This document shows positions 7,810-14,774 of a stretch of DNA of 43,228 nt, piece after piece. Location of the stretch: assembly GCA_903945495.1 (NCBI GenBank), contig CAJAVU010000018.1, positions 1-43,228 of the forward strand, in the 5' to 3' direction. Within the stretch, counting starts at the first letter, position 1. Every line of letters begins with the position of its first letter. The notes below the pieces were generated by a model that saw only the letters and a list, made by a program, of their open reading frames with translations, was not told the DNA's origin and ran no database searches. A program made the position numbers and the translations under genes. This DNA is from an uncultured Flavobacteriales bacterium (lineage in GTDB: Bacteria; Bacteroidota; Bacteroidia; Flavobacteriales_D; Crocinitomicaceae).

Positions 7810-10449
7810 ATGAAAAATAGTGTAATAATTTTCAGCCTATTTATATTGGCAGCTTGTGGAAGCAAGAAATCGAATACAAACGATAGTATTGGCGATGCTT
7901 CAAAAGAAAATATGCAAAGTGATTCAATTCGTTTTGACGGTTTCGAAGAAGGATACATCGAACAGCAACGTGCTGTTTATCAAGCTGCAGAAACAGTTTA
8001 CACGGACTTGATTCACACTAAATTGGAAGTGAATTTTGATTGGGCGAAGTCGCGCATGAATGGAGTTGCAACAATTACAGCAAAACCACATTTTTACGCT
8101 TCAGATAGTTTGATCTTGGATGCGAAGGGAATGGATATTCTTTCAGTTCAATTGGACGGTAACAAATTGATGTATTCGTACGACAGTTCTTTCTTGAGAA
8201 TTAAATTGAACAAGGTTTATACACGTAAAGATAAATACACGGTGACAATCGCCTATGTTGCTAAACCTGACGAACGAACAACTGGTGGAAGTGCTGCAAT
8301 TACTTCAGATAAAGGTTTGTATTTTATCAATCCAAAAGGAGAAGATAAATCAAAAATGCCACAAATTTGGACGCAAGGGGAAACAGAAGCAAGTTCAGTT
8401 TGGTTTCCAACGATTGATGCGCCGAATGTGAAAACAACACAAGAAATTTACATTACAGTTCAAGACAAATACACAACCTTATCAAATGGTAAATTAATTA
8501 GTTCGAAGAAAAATGCTGATGGAACGCGCACGGATTATTGGAAACAAGAATTGCCACACGCACCGTACTTATTCATGATGGGTGTTGGTGAATTTAAAGT
8601 TGTGAAAGATACTTACACGCGTCCGGATGGAACTAAAATGGATGTGAACTATTTCGTTGAGCCAGAATACGAACAATACGCAAAAGCTATTTTCGGTGAA
8701 ACACCAAACATGATTCAGCATTTCTCAAAATTGTTGGGATATGAATACGCATGGGACAAATACAATCAAATTGTAGTACGCGACTATGTTTCTGGAGCGA
8801 TGGAAAATACAGGTGCCGTTGTTTTTGGAGATTATGTCTATAAAACAGACCGTGAATTGTTAGACGCAAATGATCAATCAACAATTGCCCACGAATTGTT
8901 TCACCACTGGTTTGGTGATTTAGTAACATGTGAGTCATGGTCGAATTTACCTTTGAACGAGTCTTTTGCAAATTATTCGCAGTATTTGTGGGATGAGCAC
9001 CGTTTCGGCATCGATGAAGCAGACTACCAAGCAGAAGGAGAAGCGGATGGTTATTACCAAACAGGTCAAATGCAAGGCTACCACAATTTGATTTGGTTCG
9101 ATTATGAAGACAAAGAACAAATGTTTGATGGGCATTCCTATAACAAAGGAGGAAGAATTTTACACATGCTGCGTAACTACATTGGTGACGAAGCTTTTTT
9201 TGCAGGGATTAGCAACTATTTGAACGCTAATAAATTTAAACCAGCTGAATTCCATCAATTGCGTATTGCGTTTGAAGAGGTATGTGGTGAAGATTTAAAT
9301 TGGTTCTTTAATCAATGGTTTCAGGCAGCAGGTCATCCAGTATTAGATGTAAATCAACGTTTGGATGAGGTAAAGAAAACAGTTACCGTTAACGTTAGTC
9401 AAAAACAAAACTTGGAATTGTCTCCAATCTTTAAATTACCATTGGAAATTGCCGTGTTTGATGACAATGGAAAACACATTCATAAAGTAGTAGTTGATGC
9501 GCTAACAAATTCATTTGAATTACCATACGCTGGAAATTTGAAATGTGTCATTTTTGATTACCAACAAATGTTGTTAGCGAAAGTGCGCGAAGAAAAACCA
9601 ACAGATCAGTACATTTTCCAATACTACAATGGAGAGCGTTACCATGCTAGAAAGGATGGATTGATGTTGGGAACAAAAAACAAAGAGCAGAAAGGACAAC
9701 AATTGATTTTAGATGCCTTGAACGATAAGTTCTGGAACATTCGTTTGTTGGCAATTGAAAAAGCATCAAAATTAACCTTGGAGAATCGCACAAAAGGTTT
9801 GGCTTTGGTGAAAGATTTAGCAATGAATGATGCAAATTCTGCAGTACGTGCAGCAGCATTAAACTATTTAGCGAACAATTTGGAAGCAGCTGAGTTGGAG
9901 CCAATTTATGTGGATCGAATTGAAAAGGATCAATCGTATTCAGTTATTTCAGCGGCCTTGAAAAATTTGGGTAAAGCAAATCCTGATAAAGCGATGGAGA
10001 AAGCGAAAAAATTGGAAAGCGAAAAATCGTCAAAAATGTTGGCTGGCGTTGGACAATTATATGGTTCTTATGGAATAAAAGAAAATTATGCCTTCTTTGA
10101 AACAGCATTAAAAGGAAAATTCCTTCAAGGTTTTGACCAATTGAGTATGATGAACTCGTTGACATATTATATTTCTCGTCAAGATTTTGATCTTGTAAAC
10201 CAGTCGTACGATTTATATGAATACTTGAACAAAGAAGGTGGTTATTACACACAAATGTTCATGCCGCAAAATGTTGAATATGTGAGCTCAGTTTTGGATG
10301 CGCAAATGGAAGAAGCAAAAGAAGAATTGGCAGCGCATGAAAAGAACAATGATGCACTTTATGCGGATCAAGCACGCAAGAAAATTAAAAGTATTACAGA
10401 TTTAAAATTGAAATTCAACGCATTAGTTGCGGAAGAAGTAGAAAAATAG
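7810..10449 (+). CDS. M1-family metallopeptidase (aminopeptidase) lipoprotein with HEAT-like C-terminus
   Basis: An 879-residue zinc aminopeptidase. The N-terminus is a lipoprotein signal (MKNSVIIFSLFILAACG, lipid on Cys16). The catalytic domain has the substrate-binding exopeptidase motif GAMEN (about 329-333), the zinc motif HELFHHW (His361, Glu362, His365) and the third ligand in NESFANY (Glu384). After the catalytic part, residues about 625-740 show HEAT-like helical repeats (DKFWNIRLLAIEKA, NSAVRAAALNYL). ATG at 7810 is chosen over the TTG directly before it. It is probably anchored to a membrane and trims peptides in the envelope. Monocistronic, with its own terminator. A weak CAGATTTG at 7784-7791 may be its -7 box. 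Confidence 0.92.
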   Translation: MKNSVIIFSLFILAACGSKKSNTNDSIGDASKENMQSDSIRFDGFEEGYIEQQRAVYQAAETVYTDLIHTKLEVNFDWAKSRMNGVATITAKPHFYASDSLILDAKGMDILSVQLDGNKLMYSYDSSFLRIKLNKVYTRKDKYTVTIAYVAKPDERTTGGSAAITSDKGLYFINPKGEDKSKMPQIWTQGETEASSVWFPTIDAPNVKTTQEIYITVQDKYTTLSNGKLISSKKNADGTRTDYWKQELPHAPYLFMMGVGEFKVVKDTYTRPDGTKMDVNYFVEPEYEQYAKAIFGETPNMIQHFSKLLGYEYAWDKYNQIVVRDYVSGAMENTGAVVFGDYVYKTDRELLDANDQSTIAHELFHHWFGDLVTCESWSNLPLNESFANYSQYLWDEHRFGIDEADYQAEGEADGYYQTGQMQGYHNLIWFDYEDKEQMFDGHSYNKGGRILHMLRNYIGDEAFFAGISNYLNANKFKPAEFHQLRIAFEEVCGEDLNWFFNQWFQAAGHPVLDVNQRLDEVKKTVTVNVSQKQNLELSPIFKLPLEIAVFDDNGKHIHKVVVDALTNSFELPYAGNLKCVIFDYQQMLLAKVREEKPTDQYIFQYYNGERYHARKDGLMLGTKNKEQKGQQLILDALNDKFWNIRLLAIEKASKLTLENRTKGLALVKDLAMNDANSAVRAAALNYLANNLEAAELEPIYVDRIEKDQSYSVISAALKNLGKANPDKAMEKAKKLESEKSSKMLAGVGQLYGSYGIKENYAFFETALKGKFLQGFDQLSMMNSLTYYISRQDFDLVNQSYDLYEYLNKEGGYYTQMFMPQNVEYVSSVLDAQMEEAKEELAAHEKNNDALYADQARKKIKSITDLKLKFNALVAEEVEK

Positions 10450-10473
10450 AATTTGCATAAACCGTTTAAAATT

Positions 10474-10503
10474 AAGCCTTTCAGAGATGTTAGGCTTTTT
10501 TCT
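10474..10503 (+). terminator. Terminator of the M1 peptidase gene
   Basis: AAGCCT and AGGCTT arms with a 12-base loop, followed by a T-rich tail. Confidence 0.75.
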
Positions 10504-10547
10504 TGTCAAAAAGTTGACGAAATATTAAACATTTTTCGCTTCTATTT

Positions 10548-10579
10548 TTTGTTTATATGAAAATTCACTTTATATTTGA
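10548..10579 (+). promoter_or_regulatory. Promoter of bcp (and probably recA)
   Basis: TTTG at 10548-10551, a 20-base spacer, then TATATTTG at 10572-10579. Both elements match consensus exactly. Leader to the bcp ATG is about 35 bases. Confidence 0.8.
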
Positions 10580-10618
10580 TTAATAAATCGTCAAAATAAT
10601 GTTTAAATAATTAGCAAA

Positions 10619-11080
10619 ATGAAACATTTAAAAGTAGGAGACACAGCACCGGATTTTACAGCAACAGATCAAAATGGAAATACGATCAGTTTGAATGATT
10701 TTAAGGGAAAGAAATTAGCCATCTATTTCTACCCGAAAGACAACACACCTGGTTGCACTGTACAAGCATGTAATTTGAGAGATAATTACAAATTGTTAAC
10801 TGACAATGGAATTCAAATTCTTGGAGTTAGTGCGGATTCAATTTCTTCACATCAGAAATTTATTGACAAGTTTACCTTGCCTTTTTCATTGATTGCGGAT
10901 GAAGACAAAAAAGTTATTGAAACTTTTGGTGTTTGGGGGCCGAAGAAATTTATGGGTAAAGAATACGATGGTATTCACCGTACAACCTTTGTAATCAATG
11001 AAGATCAACAGATTGTTGGGATCATTGAAAAACCAAAAACAAAAGAACATTCTGAAGAAATTTTAGAAATTTTCAAGTAG
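10619..11080 (+). CDS. bcp: Thioredoxin-dependent thiol peroxidase (peroxiredoxin Q/Bcp)
   Basis: A 153-residue cytoplasmic peroxiredoxin that reduces hydroperoxides using thioredoxin. The active-site stretch YPKDNTPGCTVQACNLRD holds the peroxidatic Cys46 and the resolving Cys51 five residues later, the PrxQ arrangement. The length is normal. It sits 113 bases upstream of recA on the same strand. A bcp-recA linkage is, as I recall, known from Bacteroides, where the two form a stress operon. Here recA also has its own -7-like element, so both co-transcription and separate expression are possible. Confidence 0.95.
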   Translation: MKHLKVGDTAPDFTATDQNGNTISLNDFKGKKLAIYFYPKDNTPGCTVQACNLRDNYKLLTDNGIQILGVSADSISSHQKFIDKFTLPFSLIADEDKKVIETFGVWGPKKFMGKEYDGIHRTTFVINEDQQIVGIIEKPKTKEHSEEILEIFK

Positions 11081-11117
11081 TTTAGAAGAACGTAAATACT
11101 TTACGACCTACTGAGCA

Positions 11118-11125
11118 TACATTTG
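11118..11125 (+). promoter_or_regulatory. Possible internal promoter of recA
   Basis: TACATTTG matches TAnnTTTG. The -33 box is not evident. It would give a leader of about 65 bases that contains the hairpin at 11150-11179. Confidence 0.5.
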
Positions 11126-11149
11126 TATCACATTAAACAATAATTAACC

Positions 11150-11179
11150 ATTGTTCTTTATGTACGAGTAAGGAACAAT
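11150..11179 (+). promoter_or_regulatory. recA leader inverted repeat / hairpin
   Basis: ATTGTTCTTTA pairs with TAAGGAACAAT (11 bp, one G-U) around the eight-base loop TGTACGAG. It ends 14 bases before the recA ATG. It could be an RNA hairpin controlling recA translation or a DNA operator; no LexA box is established for this group that I can match. Confidence 0.5.
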
Positions 11180-11193
11180 ACAACAAAAACGAT

Positions 11194-12228
11194 ATGGCAG
11201 TTAAGAAAGAAGTTAACACAGAAAAATTAAAAGCGCTTCAATTAACAATGGAGAAGCTTGATAAAGCATACGGAAAAGGTGCTGTAATGAAATTGGGAGA
11301 TTCTCCTGTTGAAAAAGTGGAAGTAATTCCAACCGGATCAATCACACTTGATTTAGCATTGGGTGTAAATGGTTATCCAAAAGGACGCGTTGTTGAAATT
11401 TATGGACCAGAATCATCTGGAAAAACAACCTTGGCGATTCACGCGATTGCTGAAGTACAAAAGCAAGGTGGTATCGCAGCATTTATTGATGCGGAACATG
11501 CTTTCGATCAATTTTATGCAAAGAAATTAGGCGTTGATATTGACAACTTATTGATTTCACAACCAGACAATGGTGAACAAGCATTGGAAATTGCGGATAA
11601 TTTAATTCGCTCTGGAGCAATAGATTTAATCGTTGTCGATTCGGTTGCTGCATTAACACCGAAAGCGGAGATTGAAGGTGAGATGGGTGATTCACAAATG
11701 GGTCTTCAAGCACGTTTGATGTCAAAAGCATTGAGAAAATTAACAGGTTCAATCAACAAAGCGGGAACATGTTGTATTTTCATTAACCAATTACGTGATA
11801 AAATTGGTGTAATGTTCGGGAACCCTGAAACAACAACTGGAGGAAATGCATTGAAATTCTATTCATCAATTCGAATTGATATCCGTAAAGCGGCTCAAAT
11901 CAAAGAAGGTGAAGAGGTGTTAGGAAATCGTGTTAAAGTGAAAGTGGTGAAAAACAAAGTTGCGCCACCATTCAGAAGAGCAGAATTCGATGTAATGTAC
12001 GGAGAAGGAATTTCAAAAGTTGGTGAAATTATTGACCTTGGAGTTGATTTAAATATTCTAAAGAAAAGTGGTTCTTGGTTCTCTTATGGTGAAACACGTT
12101 TGGGACAAGGACGCGACTCAGTTAAATCATTGATTCAAGACAATCCTGAACTGATGGAAGAATTAGAAGCGAAGATTAAAAGCGCTCTTGCATCACCAGG
12201 TACGGAAGTGCCGATGTTGCAAGACTAA
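11194..12228 (+). CDS. recA: Recombinase RecA
   Basis: A 344-residue DNA-dependent ATPase for homologous recombination and strand exchange. Walker A GPESSGKT is at residues 71-78, and the strand [22 protein letters not shown] holds the Walker B and the L1-loop region. The DNA-binding L2 loop ([20 protein letters not shown]) is intact. The length is normal and there is no intein. The ATG start follows an AT-rich leader with an 11-bp hairpin. A very strong 13-bp-stem terminator follows. Downstream neighbours (lipid kinase) have their own promoter. Confidence 0.98.
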   Translation: MAVKKEVNTEKLKALQLTMEKLDKAYGKGAVMKLGDSPVEKVEVIPTGSITLDLALGVNGYPKGRVVEIYGPESSGKTTLAIHAIAEVQKQGGIAAFIDAEHAFDQFYAKKLGVDIDNLLISQPDNGEQALEIADNLIRSGAIDLIVVDSVAALTPKAEIEGEMGDSQMGLQARLMSKALRKLTGSINKAGTCCIFINQLRDKIGVMFGNPETTTGGNALKFYSSIRIDIRKAAQIKEGEEVLGNRVKVKVVKNKVAPPFRRAEFDVMYGEGISKVGEIIDLGVDLNILKKSGSWFSYGETRLGQGRDSVKSLIQDNPELMEELEAKIKSALASPGTEVPMLQD

Positions 12229-12244
12229 CTGCATATCGTAACAG

Positions 12245-12277
12245 AAATGGCATCCATCGAATGGGTGCCATTTTTGT
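12245..12277 (+). terminator. Terminator of recA
   Basis: AAATGGCATCCAT pairs with ATGGGTGCCATTT (13 bp, one T-G) around a three-base loop and runs into TTTTT. Confidence 0.92.
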
Positions 12278-12293
12278 TTGTGGTAATTTTTTT

Positions 12294-12301
12294 TACTTTT
12301 G
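12294..12301 (+). promoter_or_regulatory. -7 promoter element of the lipid kinase gene
   Basis: TACTTTTG fits the -7 consensus; a TTTG lies 17 bases upstream (12273-12276). Only six bases separate it from the ATG at 12308, so the transcript should start at or within a few bases of the start codon. Confidence 0.6.
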
Positions 12302-12307
12302 AATCAG

Positions 12308-13201
12308 ATGATTAAAGTTGCCATTATAATAAATGCTTATAGAAAGCAATCCGAACAAGTCAACAAACTTTTACAAAAATGTATTAAGTCTGTTGAAATG
12401 GATACCATTGTTTATAAAACGCAAGGACAGAAAGATGCAATTAATTTTGCAATCGAATGTTGTGAGAACAAAATGGACGTCATCATTGCTGTTGGAGGTG
12501 ATGGCACTGTAAATGAAATCGTGAATGGGATTATGCTTGGTGGAAACCACATACCCAGATTAGCAATCATTCCGAATGGAACCGGAAATGATTTTGTACG
12601 AAGTATGTATCTCAATTGTGATTTGACTAAATTCTATGATGCGTTGCTTGCAGGTGATTACAGGACCGTTGATATTGGACAAATAGATTATGAAGATCAG
12701 AAACGATATTTCATGAATGTTGGTGATGTTGGATTCGGAGGTAAAGTTGTTCAAGTATTGGATAAACAGCGCAGTTATATGGGAGGAAAAGCATCTTATG
12801 CTTTGGCAATACTAAAATCATTCATAGGTTACAGAAGACCTGTTTTACAAATAGTAGGAGATAATTTTCAGTACGAAGGAATTGTATTGTTAGTAGCATT
12901 TTGCAATGGACCAATTTTCGGTGATGGTATTGTAATCAATCCTTTTGCGAAAATGAATGATGGAAAATTGAGTGTAACGCTATTTGGAAAAGTATCATTA
13001 TTGGATTATATCAGAAATTTAAAGTCTTTAAAATCCGGAAAAGCAATCGATCATCCAGAAGCAACGTATTTTGAAACAAGCTATCTAGAAATTAAAATAA
13101 TTCATGGCAAGGCGGTAACTGAGACGGATGGAGAATATTTGCCCAATGGGAACTTAAAAGTTTCAATTGCAAAAACAAAAATTGACGTTTTGTTCTATTA
13201 G
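12308..13201 (+). CDS. Diacylglycerol/lipid kinase family protein
   Basis: A 297-residue cytoplasmic or membrane-peripheral kinase of the DagK/YegS type that phosphorylates a lipid with ATP. Visible motifs are the glycine-rich IIAVGGDGTVNEIVNG and the PNGTGNDFVRS motif, both diagnostic for the catalytic domain. The C-terminal beta domain follows (GDGIVINPFAKMNDGKL). I place the start at the ATG 12308; the TTG three codons upstream lies inside the -7 box. The substrate (diacylglycerol, sphingoid base or another lipid) cannot be told. Its stop codon is one base from the stop of the convergent LD-carboxypeptidase gene. Confidence 0.88.
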   Translation: MIKVAIIINAYRKQSEQVNKLLQKCIKSVEMDTIVYKTQGQKDAINFAIECCENKMDVIIAVGGDGTVNEIVNGIMLGGNHIPRLAIIPNGTGNDFVRSMYLNCDLTKFYDALLAGDYRTVDIGQIDYEDQKRYFMNVGDVGFGGKVVQVLDKQRSYMGGKASYALAILKSFIGYRRPVLQIVGDNFQYEGIVLLVAFCNGPIFGDGIVINPFAKMNDGKLSVTLFGKVSLLDYIRNLKSLKSGKAIDHPEATYFETSYLEIKIIHGKAVTETDGEYLPNGNLKVSIAKTKIDVLFY

Positions 13202-13202
13202 A

Positions 13203-14231
13203 TCATTGATATACTGATGGGAATAACGTTCGAATCGTAAATTTATCCGCATCTATTTGAACGTTCTGACCAATTGGTAAAATATATTTGTCCTTAACAT
13301 GACCAAAAGGCGCGCCAGTGAAAACAGGAATATTTAAGTTTCCAAAATGCTGTTCTATCACTTCTTCAACCGTAAAGGCCCAATTCGGTTCTTCCGCAAG
13401 GCATTTCTTAAATTGTCCGAGTACAACTCCAGATAATTGATCAAAAACACCATTCAGTTTCAATTGAGTTAACATTCGGTCAACACGATAAGGTTCTTCG
13501 GCCACTTCTTCTAAGAACAAAATTTTATTTTCCCAACTTGGAACATATTTTGAACCGAGTATCCCACAAATAACACTTAAGTTCCCACCGATTAATGTAC
13601 CTTCAGCCATACCAGAAATAATGGTTTTTTGTGCAGTAGTTTGCAAACCTTTTGCTTCAAACATAATAGGATTTTCAGAAAAAAGAAGTTTCTCTATCCA
13701 CTGATAGCTGGGCTGTTCCCAACTTGCGTTACCATTTGGGCCGTGAAACGTAATCAAACCGGTTTTATGTGTAATTGCAATCAGCAATGCTGTTATATCG
13801 CTAAAACCAAGAATTATTTTGGGATTGTTTTGGATGGATTCATAATCAATTAATTCAAGAATACGAGCACAGCCCCAACCTCCGCGCGTGAAGAAAATTG
13901 CATCAACTGATGAATCTTCAATTAATTCCATAAATTCTTCTGCACGTTGAGCATCCGTTGAAGTAAAATACCCAAGATGCTTTCGAATGTGCTTACCTTC
14001 TTTTACCTTAAAACCTTTATCAACAAGAAATTTTTTAAATCCATCAATCTCGGTCAAGTCATGAGATGGTCCAGCAGGAGCACACAATCCAATTGTTGAT
14101 CCTTTTTTTAATCCTTTTGGATAAATTGGCAAGAGATTTTCATCATCTTTTTTAGATAGTGAAGTCAACGCAGGTAATACAAGCAAAGCTCCCAGAGAAG
14201 GAATAAACGAACGTCGACTTACTTTTTTCAA
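13203..14231 (-). CDS. LD-carboxypeptidase (peptidase S66), Tat-type signal
   Basis: A 342-residue serine peptidase expected to trim the terminal D-alanine from murein tetrapeptides during cell-wall recycling. All three catalytic parts of S66 are visible: nucleophile Ser144 in LGFSDITAL, the Glu in FLEEVAEEPYRVDRM (241/242) and His311 in GAPFGH. The RGGWGCARIL block is at 116-125. The N-terminus carries SRRSFIPSLGALL, a twin-arginine-like signal, so it is probably exported folded or anchored, unlike cytoplasmic E. coli LdcA. No ATG is available: the start is TTG at 14229-14231, and an in-frame stop lies a few codons upstream. Convergent with the lipid kinase gene, one base between the stops. 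Confidence 0.88.
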   Translation of the reverse strand: MKKVSRRSFIPSLGALLVLPALTSLSKKDDENLLPIYPKGLKKGSTIGLCAPAGPSHDLTEIDGFKKFLVDKGFKVKEGKHIRKHLGYFTSTDAQRAEEFMELIEDSSVDAIFFTRGGWGCARILELIDYESIQNNPKIILGFSDITALLIAITHKTGLITFHGPNGNASWEQPSYQWIEKLLFSENPIMFEAKGLQTTAQKTIISGMAEGTLIGGNLSVICGILGSKYVPSWENKILFLEEVAEEPYRVDRMLTQLKLNGVFDQLSGVVLGQFKKCLAEEPNWAFTVEEVIEQHFGNLNIPVFTGAPFGHVKDKYILPIGQNVQIDADKFTIRTLFPSVYQ

Positions 14232-14326
14232 ACGATAAATAATAGATTAATTTTAAATTAAATGTAACAATTAAGAATTAATTGCGTTCTTAGAGAACTA
14301 GAAAAAACAAACTAACACTCTCAATT

Positions 14327-14488
14327 ATGAAAAATTTAATTTTAGCAGCGTCATTAATAGGCATGAGCATGACAACATTTGCAGCTCCACTTCTTCAGGA
14401 ATCATCAGTTGTTGTTAAATACAAAAAGAAAAAGAAAAAAGGTCATAAGAAATCACATCACGTAAGATGTGAAGCATATAACGGATAA
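14327..14488 (+). CDS. Small secreted Lys/His-rich basic peptide, 53 aa
   Basis: A 53-codon open frame. The first 19-20 residues are a clear signal peptide (MKNLILAASLIGMSMTTFA). The mature part of about 34 residues begins APLLQESSVVVKY, then has six consecutive lysines, GHKKSHH and a single cysteine (VRCEAYNG). It is strongly basic. No family is recognised. It is supported as real by an ATG in a normal setting, a dyad (GTTCT/AGAAC) 29 bases upstream and a strong terminator three bases after the stop codon. Possible roles (metal binding, envelope or DNA/polyanion binding, antimicrobial) are guesses. Confidence 0.72.
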   Translation: MKNLILAASLIGMSMTTFAAPLLQESSVVVKYKKKKKKGHKKSHHVRCEAYNG

Positions 14489-14490
14489 AT

Positions 14491-14518
14491 AAAAAACGCT
14501 CCAAGAGGAGCGTTTTTT
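14491..14518 (+). terminator. Terminator of the small basic peptide gene
   Basis: AACGCTCC and GGAGCGTT arms around AAGA, with A and T runs on the two sides; the full stem can reach 12 bp. Confidence 0.92.
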
Positions 14519-14551
14519 ATTTATTAGTAAAATATTAATTCGATAAAAACT

Positions 14552-14587
14552 AAAAGCCCCTGTTATCAAAGGATAACAGGGGCTTTT
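14552..14587 (-). terminator. Terminator of tRNA-Leu
   Basis: A perfect 16-bp stem (AAAAGCCCCTGTTATC with its complement) around a four-base loop, starting three bases after the tRNA 3' end. It can act in both directions. Confidence 0.9.
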
Positions 14588-14590
14588 TAG

Positions 14591-14672
14591 TACCTCGGGC
14601 CGGAATCGAACCGGCACACCCGAAAGTACAGGATTTTGAATCCAGCGCGTCTACCAGTTCCGCCACCGAGGC
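14591..14672 (-). tRNA. tRNA-Leu (anticodon CAA)
   Basis: An 82-base class II tRNA without an encoded CCA. The acceptor stem GCCTCGG pairs with CCGAGGT (one G-U) and the discriminator is A, as for leucine tRNAs. The anticodon loop is TTCAAAA with CAA at 14636-14638, reading UUG codons, which are frequent in this genome. The T arm CCGGTTCGATTCCGG is standard and there is a long variable arm. A promoter lies at 14718-14747 and a strong terminator follows. Confidence 0.95.
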
Positions 14673-14717
14673 ATTTTTGCTTATTAAGACTTCCTAGCTA
14701 ACTAGGATAAGCGGCTG

Positions 14718-14747
14718 CAAAGTTATTAATATTATTTTAATCTCAAA
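14718..14747 (-). promoter_or_regulatory. Promoter of tRNA-Leu
   Basis: On the minus strand, TTTG (14744-14747), an 18-base spacer and TAACTTTG (14718-14725). The same -7 sequence and spacing occur in front of purN. The roughly 40-base leader holds a 6-bp hairpin (TCCTAG/CTAGGA, 14692-14707) that may be a processing signal. Confidence 0.65.
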
Positions 14748-14774
14748 TAGAATTTGAATATTTCTTCAAGTTTC

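Noticed and set aside
14591-14672. tRNA-Leu as an integration site for a mobile element
   Set aside because: No integrase gene and no direct repeat of the tRNA 3' end were seen on either side.
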